Shown here: piece after piece, positions 1-5,131 of the stretch
Layout of the letters: each line of letters starts with the position of its first letter
How positions within the stretch are numbered: position 1 is the stretch's first letter
NCBI GenBank assembly: GCA_018061205.1
Contig: JAGOUP010000048.1
Span: 1 to 5,131, forward strand
DNA length: 5,131 bases
Source of the DNA: Candidatus Levyibacteriota bacterium
Lineage (GTDB): Bacteria; Patescibacteriota; Microgenomatia; Levybacterales; UBA12049
Direction: 5' to 3'
Made by a program: the position numbers and the translations under genes
Notes under the pieces: model-generated
The model's database searches: none
What the model saw: the letters and a program-made list of their open reading frames with translations, nothing else
What the model was told of the DNA's origin: nothing

Positions 1-1
1 A

Positions 2-1459
2 AAAAGCTCTTTTTCCATAACACTTCCGAAAGACATAGTTTCACGTTTGTCAATTTGTTTGTTACTACTGCTTCTCATGGTAAATGGTATTGGCGTACTC
101 GGTCCTGAAACTTCATTTGATGCGCTATGGTATCATCTGACGTTAGCAAAACTTTCTCTAGCGACACATACAATCAGTTTTATCCCAGGAGGGCTTTTGT
201 ATTATTCAGTGATGCCAAAACTTGGAGAACTATTTTTTATCCCTGTCCTTCTTTTTGGCAATGAAATATGGGCGAAAGCAATTCAATTTCTTTTTGGCAT
301 CTTTACAACGGTTGCTATATATAAAATTTCAAGACGATATGTATCGGTATCTTTATCATTGTTAGCCGGTCTTGTTTTTTATGGCAATATTGTTGTTGCG
401 TGGGAATCAACAGTTGCCTATATAGATTTAATACGGACATTTTACGAAGCGATGGGATTATGGGCATTGCTGCTTTGGATAGAGACAAAAAAACGGATAT
501 GGTTATATGTATCGGCAATGATGATTGGTTTTGCTATCAGTACAAAACTGCTTGCAGTTGGATCATTAGGTATTGTGACTCTTTTGATTCTTTTTATTTT
601 ACTACGAGAGAAAAAACTTTCAGTACGATCAATTTTTAGTACTATTGGTATATATTGGGTCATATGTCTTGTGGTTGTTTTACCTTGGCTTATTTTCTCG
701 TATACCAACACTGGTAATCCTATCTATCCATTTTTTACTTCTTTGTATCCGATACATTCCTCACAAAACATATTTTCACTACAAAATGTTTTTATTGATT
801 TTGGCAAACTCTTTTTGTCATCAGATGATCCCATCTCTCCAATGTATGTAATTGTATTACCATTGATCTTTGTATTTTTTTCAAAATTAAAACCTCAGAT
901 AAAAATTGTTGTATATTATGCTCTTTTCGCCTCAGTTATTTGGTATATAACACCGAGAACAGGTGGCGGAAGGTTTATCCTTCCCTATCTTCCTGCATTT
1001 TCAATACTGGTCATCGCCATAGTAGAAATGATTAAAAGACAAAAAATAATCTACATTACTATTGTGACAAGCATTTTTCTGGTTGCAGCAATAACAGTTG
1101 TATATCGAGGAATAGCAAATAGTAGATACCTACCCGTAATTATTGGGACACAAACAAAAGCGCAATTTTTAACGAATAATCTCAATTTTTCTTTTGGTGA
1201 TTTTTATGACATTGATGGGTATTTTGCCAAACATATAAAAGCTAAAGATACCGTGTTATTGTATGGGTTTCATAATTTGTACTATGTGGATTTTCCTTTT
1301 ATTGATTCTTCTTATGTGCAAAATGGAGATACGTTTACTCATATTGCAACCCAAAATACCACACTTCCGAAACGTTTTACTGATTGGGAACTTATCTATG
1401 AAAATAAGACTACTTCCGTTAGACTATACACAAAGGAGAAAAAGATATGGCATTATTAA
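2..1459 (+). CDS. Multi-pass membrane glycosyltransferase, GT-C / GT39-like (5' end outside window)
   Basis: Probable polyprenyl-phosphate-sugar-dependent glycosyltransferase of the GT-C fold, acting at the outer face of the cytoplasmic membrane in envelope glycan synthesis; the sugar and acceptor cannot be told. The frame is open back to base 2, so the gene is truncated; TTG at 47 is the first start-like codon but falls just before a hydrophobic helix, and I take it as internal. Numbering from that TTG (470 residues to the stop): a helix at about 2-19, then a loop with ETSFDALWYHL (21-31) whose Asp25 is placed like the acidic residue of the first external loop of GT-C enzymes; PGGLLYYSVMPKLGE (47-61); many further helices to about 353; NTGNPIYPFF (221-230) and GGGRFILPYLP (307-317), which resemble conserved loops of GT39-like proteins; then a soluble tail of about 110 residues. 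The 3' end overlaps the next gene by 13 nt, suggesting one operon. The general class is fairly secure, the exact family is not. Confidence 0.8.
   Translation, partial: KSSFSITLPKDIVSRLSICLLLLLLMVNGIGVLGPETSFDALWYHLTLAKLSLATHTISFIPGGLLYYSVMPKLGELFFIPVLLFGNEIWAKAIQFLFGIFTTVAIYKISRRYVSVSLSLLAGLVFYGNIVVAWESTVAYIDLIRTFYEAMGLWALLLWIETKKRIWLYVSAMMIGFAISTKLLAVGSLGIVTLLILFILLREKKLSVRSIFSTIGIYWVICLVVVLPWLIFSYTNTGNPIYPFFTSLYPIHSSQNIFSLQNVFIDFGKLFLSSDDPISPMYVIVLPLIFVFFSKLKPQIKIVVYYALFASVIWYITPRTGGGRFILPYLPAFSILVIAIVEMIKRQKIIYITIVTSIFLVAAITVVYRGIANSRYLPVIIGTQTKAQFLTNNLNFSFGDFYDIDGYFAKHIKAKDTVLLYGFHNLYYVDFPFIDSSYVQNGDTFTHIATQNTTLPKRFTDWELIYENKTTSVRLYTKEKKIWHY
1434..1438 (+). promoter_or_regulatory. Shine-Dalgarno site (AGGAG) for the O-antigen ligase-like gene
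   Basis: AGGAG, within AAAGGAGAAAAAG, ends 8 nt before the ATG at 1447. It lies inside the 3' coding end of the glycosyltransferase gene and fixes the start of the next gene. It is the only strong Shine-Dalgarno match before a well-supported gene in the window, so this organism does use SD initiation for internal operon genes. Confidence 0.8.
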
Positions 1460-2652
1460 AAACTCTAATAGTACTAAGCTTGCTGGGAATGGTTTTGGGA
1501 GAACTGGGAAGATATTTGCTACCCAGTATATATACCGTTCCTGTGGTTATAAATGATGTATTGATTGGAATAACCGTAGGGTATTGGTTATTTTATAAAG
1601 TAACACATAGTGAGCGCATTGAAGGAAAACTAGTTTTTCCCATTGTGTTGTTTTTCCTTGCTTGTGTTCTCTCTCTTCTGGTGAATAGCGGTGTATATTC
1701 TTTGCCTCAGGCAATGATTGCAAGTCTTTACCTCCTTCGCTGGGTAATGTATGCAGGACTTTATTTTGTGGTAAAAGATTTTTCTTCGTCTTTTAAACAA
1801 AAACTCATTTTTTTGTTACTTGGTATAGGGCAAGTTATTGTAGGTATTGGGTATATACAATATTTTTCCTATCCGAGTCTTCGTAATTTGTATTATCTCG
1901 GATGGGATGAGCATTTGTATAGAATGTTTTCTGTATTTTTGGATCCTAATTTTGCCGGTGTATTTTTTGTATTAGTATTTTTGCTGACTTTTGGTATGGG
2001 ATTACAACAGTACCAAAAAAAACAGTATCTCCTTTTTAGTATACTATTTTTGTTTTCTTTTTTTGATATTATTGCAGTGTATCTGACGTATTCACGAAGT
2101 GCTTTCTTCATGCTTTTGGTGAGTATATTTTACTTTTTGTGGTTCTATGGAAAGAAACGGTATATCGCTGCGGTATTTATAGTTCTTCTCGTATTATTAT
2201 TTATCTCACCAAAATCATTTCAGACAGAGGGGACAAATATATTTCGCATTGCATCATCTGAAGCCAGAGTAGAATCAGCGCAAACAGCAATAGAAATCGC
2301 TCAAAAAAATCCCGTATTTGGTGTTGGATTCAATGCATATCGGTATGCACAAAATAGATATGGATACTTAACTGATAGCGTATGGCAAGAAACACATGCA
2401 GGAGCGGGGACAGACAATAGTTATTTATTTGTTCTTGCAACGACTGGTATTGTTGGTATCAGTGCATATCTTTTTTTATTGACCCGTATGGTGAAACTAG
2501 CCAGATCAAAAAAAGACATACTGCATGTTGTTGTTATCTCATCACTGATGGGTATTTTTGTCAGCAGCCTATTTATCAATAGTCTTTTTTATATTTTTAT
2601 TATGGAGTGGCTGTGGATAATGCTAGGGGTTACTGAGAATAATTCACTCTGA
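1447..2652 (+). CDS. O-antigen ligase / polymerase-like membrane protein (Wzy_C, WaaL superfamily)
   Basis: Probable membrane enzyme that transfers or polymerises polyprenyl-linked oligosaccharide on the outer side of the membrane. It is a 401-residue protein, the usual size for the family, with about ten hydrophobic segments. YLTYSRSAF (212-220) matches the conserved T-x-S-R motif before a helix; Arg217 is the likely functional Arg. The large external loop (about 255-325) contains EARVESAQTAIEIAQKNPVF (272-291) and GVGFNAYRYAQ (292-302), the typical 'NP-x-G-GxG' signature of Wzy_C, followed by TDNSYLFVLATTGIVG (322-337), which matches the usual 'HN-x-y-l ... e-x-G-i-x-G' end of the loop. The usual His is Asp323 here; His317 is nearby. 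ATG 1447 is chosen for its AGGAG site. The gene overlaps the upstream glycosyltransferase by 13 nt, and its end overlaps the end of the opposing Ig-domain gene by 23 nt. The superfamily is secure; ligase versus polymerase cannot be decided from sequence. Confidence 0.86.
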   Translation: MALLKTLIVLSLLGMVLGELGRYLLPSIYTVPVVINDVLIGITVGYWLFYKVTHSERIEGKLVFPIVLFFLACVLSLLVNSGVYSLPQAMIASLYLLRWVMYAGLYFVVKDFSSSFKQKLIFLLLGIGQVIVGIGYIQYFSYPSLRNLYYLGWDEHLYRMFSVFLDPNFAGVFFVLVFLLTFGMGLQQYQKKQYLLFSILFLFSFFDIIAVYLTYSRSAFFMLLVSIFYFLWFYGKKRYIAAVFIVLLVLLFISPKSFQTEGTNIFRIASSEARVESAQTAIEIAQKNPVFGVGFNAYRYAQNRYGYLTDSVWQETHAGAGTDNSYLFVLATTGIVGISAYLFLLTRMVKLARSKKDILHVVVISSLMGIFVSSLFINSLFYIFIMEWLWIMLGVTENNSL

Positions 2653-3337
2653 TTTGCTTTTCTGCTTTGTTACCTGCTTCATCTGTCGCAACGACTTTTA
2701 TATCATTGTCTCCATCTTTTAATGGCATGGTATACGTATAATTGCCGTCTGCGTCCACAATTGCCCAAAAATCATTGACGGTGACTCTCGCTCCAGCATC
2801 TGTTTTTCCTTTTATATCGATCGATTTTTCATCTTTATGAAACTGTGTACCATCTGATGGGGAATCAATGGAGAGAGAAGGTTCTTTGTCGAGATAGCTA
2901 ATCGTGACAGTATTTGAGAATTCACTTTTTTGATTTGTTTTGGTTACTGCTTGGACTTTGATAGTATTTTCTCCACTATCGAGTGGTATGGTATCAAATG
3001 AAAACGTATTATCGGTATTCACTTCAGTAGCATCGACTTTAGCATTGTTGACATATAACGCTATGGTTGTATCACCGGTGATGGATGAACCGGAAATAGT
3101 TACACGAGCACTATTGGTGGCATCATAGGTATCATTGAGGATTGGAGGGGCAACATACGCACTTTTTTGAGCGATTTCATCATCTGTTTTTGATCCGGCA
3201 ATCATATAGCTCATGGTTGCCAAAATCGGTACACCAAATTTCCATAAAAGTCCAACAATGATGGTCATGCCAATAACTGTTAAGATAATATTTCGTTTTG
3301 TTCGGGTTTCTAGACGTTCTGTTAATCGAGATCTCAT
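2630..3337 (-). CDS. Membrane-anchored protein with two extracellular Ig-like (Glucodextran_B/Big-type) domains
   Basis: Predicted surface protein of 235 residues, function unknown. It has a short basic cytoplasmic tail (MRSRLTERLETRTKR, 1-15), one transmembrane anchor (about 17-46), a linker, then two beta-sandwich domains at about 64-149 and 153-235. The domains end alike: SGENTIKVQAVTK (121-133) and DGDNDIKVVATDEAGN (208-223) each precede a last strand, the pattern seen in bacterial Ig-like domains of the Glucodextran_B and Big type. There is no enzyme motif, cysteine pair, LPXTG or lipobox; I infer a cell-surface binding or structural role. The frame extends upstream to an ATG at 3388, but that lies inside the tRNA gene, so I choose ATG 3337. 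No clear SD precedes it; the 26-nt gap after the tRNA is AT-rich with a weak -10-like TACCAT at 3342-3347. It may be made from the tRNA transcript after 3' processing or from a leaderless mRNA. The 3' end overlaps the opposing ligase-like gene. Confidence 0.82.
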   Translation of the reverse strand: MRSRLTERLETRTKRNIILTVIGMTIIVGLLWKFGVPILATMSYMIAGSKTDDEIAQKSAYVAPPILNDTYDATNSARVTISGSSITGDTTIALYVNNAKVDATEVNTDNTFSFDTIPLDSGENTIKVQAVTKTNQKSEFSNTVTISYLDKEPSLSIDSPSDGTQFHKDEKSIDIKGKTDAGARVTVNDFWAIVDADGNYTYTMPLKDGDNDIKVVATDEAGNKAEKQIRVNYSQ

Positions 3338-3363
3338 AGGTATGGTATTATTTTCTTGTTCAG

Positions 3364-3436
3364 AGCCGAAGATGGGAGTCGAACCCATGACTTACTCTTT
3401 ACGAAAGAGTTACTCTACCAACTGAGTTACTTCGGC
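3364..3436 (-). tRNA. tRNA-Thr (anticodon CGU)
   Basis: A full cloverleaf reads on the - strand. Acceptor stem GCCGAAG (3436-3430) pairs with CTTCGGC (3371-3365). The D arm is ACTC-AGTTGGTA-GAGT. The anticodon arm is ACTCT-TTCGTAA-AGAGT with anticodon CGT, decoding ACG (Thr). The variable loop is AAGTC. The T arm is ATGGG-TTCGACT-CCCAT with a canonical loop. The discriminator base is U. The length is 73 nt without CCA; the next bases are CTG, so CCA must be added enzymatically. The CGU species reads only ACG, so other Thr tRNAs must exist elsewhere in the genome. The gene sits 30 nt after pyrE and 26 nt before the Ig-domain gene, in the same direction. There is no intron and no mispair in any stem. 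Confidence 0.96.
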
Positions 3437-3445
3437 GTAGCTCAT

Positions 3446-3474
3446 ATTGTAGCAGTAGAGCTGAATCTATTCAA
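3446..3474 (-). promoter_or_regulatory. Predicted sigma70-type promoter of tRNA-Thr, overlapping the pyrE stop codon
   Basis: On the - strand, a -35 element TTGAAT (3474-3469; 4 of 6 to TTGACA) is followed by a 17-nt spacer and a -10 element TACAAT (3451-3446; 5 of 6 to TATAAT). The bases before the -10 are TGC, giving an extended -10 (TGnTACAAT). The expected start site is near 3439, about 3 nt before the mature tRNA 5' end. The -35 covers the last Glu codon and TAG stop of pyrE. Spacing and position both fit well; this is a prediction from sequence only. Confidence 0.62.
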
Positions 3475-4117
3475 ATCCCTGTTTTTTTGCCCAGCCAGCA
3501 GGATCTGCCGCCCATTCCAAGATGACTGTTTGTTCTTCTAATCTTATATATCCTTCTTTGGCTGCAATAGCAACAATAGTTTCAAAAGTTGTCAGAACAT
3601 GAAGAGTAATGGCGTCATTTTTGAAGACCTCATCTGCTTTTTGCATACCATAGGTCGTAATAGCAAATATATGTGAAGCTTTGGCACCATCTGCTCTGAT
3701 AGCTTGTACTGTTTTGGCACTACTACCTCCTGTAGATATGAGATCTTCAATAACAATTGTTTCTTGATCTTTTAGGAGCACTCCTTCTACCAAACTTCCC
3801 GTTCCATGATCTTTTGGTTTGCTTCTTACATAAACCATAGGGAGATTAAGGACGTCTGCAACCCAAGCAGCATGTGGTATCCCTGCTGTTGCTGTTCCGG
3901 CAACAACAGCAACTGGTATATGTGTCTCGTTAATTGCATCGACTAAGTACTGCACAACTATTTTTCGTTCTTTTGGATAACTAATCAGCATGCGGCAATC
4001 AGTATAAATAGGACTTTTAATGCCGGATGAGTAGGTAAATGGGGTAGAAGGAGCAAGTTTTACCGCCTTTATATCTAATAAGATTTTTGCTACGTTTTCG
4101 GCAATGTGTTGATTCAT
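3467..4117 (-). CDS. pyrE: Orotate phosphoribosyltransferase
   Basis: Cytoplasmic enzyme that joins orotate and PRPP to give OMP and pyrophosphate, step five of UMP synthesis. It has 216 residues, normal for the family. FTYSSGIKSPIYTDCR (27-42) is the N-terminal substrate region. AGTATAGIPHAAWVAD (73-88) corresponds to the conserved helix before the loop. The flexible catalytic loop is YVRSKPKDHGTGSLVEG (96-112), with Arg98, Lys100, Lys102 and His104 matching the expected basic set. The PRPP-binding motif VIEDLISTGGSS (122-133) has both acidic residues. The C-terminal tail EWAADPAGWAKKQGF (201-215) looks extended. ATG 4117 overlaps the pyrF stop as ATGA, so the two are very likely translationally coupled; only a weak AGAG lies upstream. 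All expected catalytic residues are present, so it should be active. The stop is TAG, inside the downstream tRNA promoter. Confidence 0.95.
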   Translation of the reverse strand: MNQHIAENVAKILLDIKAVKLAPSTPFTYSSGIKSPIYTDCRMLISYPKERKIVVQYLVDAINETHIPVAVVAGTATAGIPHAAWVADVLNLPMVYVRSKPKDHGTGSLVEGVLLKDQETIVIEDLISTGGSSAKTVQAIRADGAKASHIFAITTYGMQKADEVFKNDAITLHVLTTFETIVAIAAKEGYIRLEEQTVILEWAADPAGWAKKQGFE

Positions 4118-4935
4118 ACTCTATACTGATTGATTTGATCTCGCAGTACTACTGCGCTTTCTTTTGCTTTTAGTGCAAAGTCTTCTTTGTCTGATGCGTA
4201 AATAATAGAACGGCTGCTGTTGATAATAAGACCGGATTTATCAGCTCTCAGTCCTGCTTTGAGTGTCCTCTCTATATCTCCTCCTTGTGCACCAATACCT
4301 GGGACAAGAAAAAACATAGTTGGAGCGATAGCTCGTACTTCTTCCAATTGCGCTGGAGCAGTAGCTCCTACGACGAGTAAACAATTTTTGTATTCTTCAT
4401 GCCATGTTTGTACAGCTTTAGCAACATGCATGTACAGTGGTTTGCCTTGGACATCGAGTTCTTGAAAATCTTTTGCTCCTTCATTTGAGGTTCGACAAAG
4501 CACAATAACACCTCTGTCTTTTCTTTCAAAAAATGGCTTCATACTATCGAGTCCCATGTAGGGATTCACTGTGACTGCATCCGCTTCTAACACATCAAAG
4601 ACTTCATGAGCATAGTATCCAGCAGTATTGCCTATGTCCGAGCGCTTCGCATCCAAAATAACTGGAATATGTTCATACGTATCTTTAATATAGGTAATGG
4701 TTTGCATGAGGGTATTTATTCCATGTTCGCCGTATGCACTATAAAAGGCGATATTAATTTTATAACTACAGACTAATTCTGAGGTAGCATCTACAATTGC
4801 TTTATTAAATAAATAAAGAGCATCAGGTTCAGGTTGGAGAAAGGAGGGGATTTTTTGTATATCACTGTCTAATCCTACACAAAGTAAAGAATTATGGTGT
4901 GCGATGGTTTCTTCCAGTTGCTCTAAAAATGTCAT
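4114..4935 (-). CDS. pyrF: Orotidine 5'-phosphate decarboxylase (subfamily 2)
   Basis: Cytoplasmic enzyme that decarboxylates OMP to UMP, the last step of UMP synthesis. From ATG 4935 it has 273 residues, a usual length for the subfamily 2 (Mycobacterium-like) form. NSLLCVGLDSD (15-25) holds the first-strand Asp23. KINIAFYSAYG (59-69) contains Lys59. LDAKRSDIGNTA (94-105) is the signature, with the catalytic Asp95, Lys97 and Asp100. VNPYMGLDS (123-131) follows. VPGIGAQGGD (211-220) and NSSRSIIYA (239-247), with Arg242, are the phosphate-binding parts. The start is uncertain: the frame extends to ATG 4953 and TTG 4971, but homology should begin at about 4935, no proper SD precedes any of the three (GAGGG is only 1 nt from ATG 4935), and a -10-like TACAAT is placed for transcription to begin at 4935. 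The TGA stop overlaps the pyrE ATG. Orotate must come from genes elsewhere or from uptake. Confidence 0.94.
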   Translation of the reverse strand: MTFLEQLEETIAHHNSLLCVGLDSDIQKIPSFLQPEPDALYLFNKAIVDATSELVCSYKINIAFYSAYGEHGINTLMQTITYIKDTYEHIPVILDAKRSDIGNTAGYYAHEVFDVLEADAVTVNPYMGLDSMKPFFERKDRGVIVLCRTSNEGAKDFQELDVQGKPLYMHVAKAVQTWHEEYKNCLLVVGATAPAQLEEVRAIAPTMFFLVPGIGAQGGDIERTLKAGLRADKSGLIINSSRSIIYASDKEDFALKAKESAVVLRDQINQYRV

Positions 4936-4941
4936 GCCCTC

Positions 4942-4971
4942 ATTGTAATGCATGAAGTAGCTTTTCGACAA
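4942..4971 (-). promoter_or_regulatory. Possible promoter of pyrFE, placed for a leaderless mRNA
   Basis: On the - strand, TTGTCG (4971-4966; 4 of 6 to TTGACA), an 18-nt spacer and TACAAT (4947-4942; 5 of 6 to TATAAT, the same hexamer as before the tRNA). The expected start site, about 7 nt past the -10, falls at or next to the A of ATG 4935. This would explain the lack of a usable SD. If the true start is 4953 or 4971, the site would lie in coding sequence and be chance. Prediction only. Confidence 0.4.
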
Positions 4972-4988
4972 GTAGGTGGAGATGTCTT

Positions 4989-5131
4989 TTAAGGACTCTG
5001 TATTAAGGGGGGCCGCATATATATGAGTTTCATATCTTTTTGTATGCCCCCGTCGGGAGTCTCACATACTGTTACTTCGGCGATTGAGCGGATAGGAGAG
5101 TTAGTATCTTCTGGAGTAGGTATCGCAAATG
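4989..5131 (-). CDS. Possible 3' end of an unrecognised gene upstream of pyrF (partial)
   Basis: A frame open from the window edge to TAA at 4991-4989, giving 46 residues: it includes TPEDTNSPIRSIAEVTVCE and TPDGGIQKDMKLIYM and ends RPPLIQSP. Composition is mixed and charged, like a normal protein, and it is on the same strand as pyrF with a short gap (17 to 53 nt depending on the pyrF start), as expected inside an operon. I recognise no family in it. The opposite strand is also open here, from ATG 5023, so the call is uncertain; the 143-nt length alone is weak support. Confidence 0.35.
   Translation of the reverse strand, partial: FAIPTPEDTNSPIRSIAEVTVCETPDGGIQKDMKLIYMRPPLIQSP
5007..5051. 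repeat. Nested imperfect inverted repeat
   Basis: The outer arms GGGG-CC-GCATA (from the G run at 5007-5012 through 5019) and TATGC-CCCC (5043-5051) can pair with a CC bulge. Inside them ATATGA (5021-5026) and TCATAT (5030-5035) form a perfect 6-bp hairpin with a GTT loop. On the + strand the inner hairpin is followed by CTTTTTG, but it is too AT-rich to be a convincing terminator. It could be a leader structure of either flanking frame or chance; the right-edge genes must be settled first. Confidence 0.35.

Noticed and set aside
315..851. Several short frames on both strands inside the glycosyltransferase gene
   Set aside because: They are overlapping low-complexity or hydrophobic readings of a convincing long membrane-protein frame, without starts, motifs or SD sites.
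1263..1556. A 97-codon + frame bridging the ends of the two envelope genes
   Set aside because: It lies wholly within two well-supported genes in another frame and has no recognisable content.
3338..3388. An N-terminal extension of the Ig-domain protein beginning at ATG 3388
   Set aside because: The first eight or so codons fall inside the tRNA-Thr gene (T arm and acceptor stem) and are not independent coding sequence; ATG 3337 directly begins the basic tail before the membrane anchor.
3440..3463. AGCTC ... GAGCT inverted repeat between pyrE and the tRNA as a terminator
   Set aside because: Only 5 bp with a 14-nt loop and no T run after it on the - strand; the same bases are better explained as the spacer and -10 of the tRNA promoter.
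3213..3541. Two + strand frames running antisense through the tRNA and the ends of neighbouring genes
   Set aside because: They read across the antisense of a tRNA gene and of coding regions, including pyrE; no family resemblance.
4220..4465. An 81-codon + frame antisense to pyrF
   Set aside because: pyrF carries all its catalytic motifs in the opposite frame, so this is an antisense shadow.
4982..5026. A 14-codon + strand frame (ATG 4982 to TGA 5026) overlapping ATG 5023 by ATGA, as a leader peptide
   Set aside because: It is very short, its purine-rich upstream GGTGGAG directly abuts the ATG with no spacing, and it depends on the unproven + frame at 5023.
5071..5082. GTTACTTCGGCG, identical to the 5' part of the tRNA region at 3426-3437, as a possible attachment-site or tRNA-fragment repeat
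   Set aside because: A 12-nt match is expected about once by chance in a window this size, it covers the tRNA 5' end rather than the 3' end used by most integrases, and no integrase is present.

Overview
The window looks like chromosomal DNA of a small-genome, AT-rich bacterium, most likely a member of the Candidate Phyla Radiation (Patescibacteria). This assignment is inference. It rests on overall AT-richness, tightly packed and overlapping genes, a tRNA gene without an encoded CCA end, several starts without a Shine-Dalgarno motif, and membrane proteins whose wording resembles CPR envelope proteins as I remember them. TGA is used as a normal stop (end of the ligase-like gene and end of pyrF), so the UGA-glycine code of Gracilibacteria/SR1 does not apply.

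Left half, + strand (1-2652): two overlapping envelope-polysaccharide genes. The first is a multi-pass GT-C-type glycosyltransferase whose 5' end lies outside the window. The second is an O-antigen ligase/polymerase-like (Wzy_C/WaaL superfamily) membrane protein that starts 13 nt before the first gene ends and has a clear ribosome binding site. They would supply, respectively, sugar transfer from a polyprenyl-linked donor and the joining or ligation of glycan chains outside the membrane.

Right half, - strand (4971 down to 2630), in transcription order: pyrF (OMP decarboxylase), pyrE (orotate phosphoribosyltransferase), tRNA-Thr(CGU), and a membrane-anchored protein with two Ig-like domains. 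pyrF and pyrE overlap by ATGA and carry out the last two steps of UMP synthesis. The tRNA sits 30 nt after pyrE and has its own sigma70-type promoter, whose -35 lies across the pyrE stop codon. The Ig-domain gene starts 26 nt after the tRNA, and its 3' end overlaps the 3' end of the ligase-like gene by 23 nt tail to tail. Intergenic space is therefore almost absent.

Right edge (4972-5131): no certain gene. Two mutually antisense frames are open to the window end, one on - that would be the 3' end of a gene upstream of pyrF and one on + starting at 5023. A nested inverted repeat lies between them. I see no mobile element, CRISPR array, or clearly new multi-gene system here. The most worthwhile points are the tRNA promoter inside pyrE, the possible leaderless start of pyrF, the convergent overlap, the His-to-Asp change in the ligase-like motif, and the unresolved right edge.
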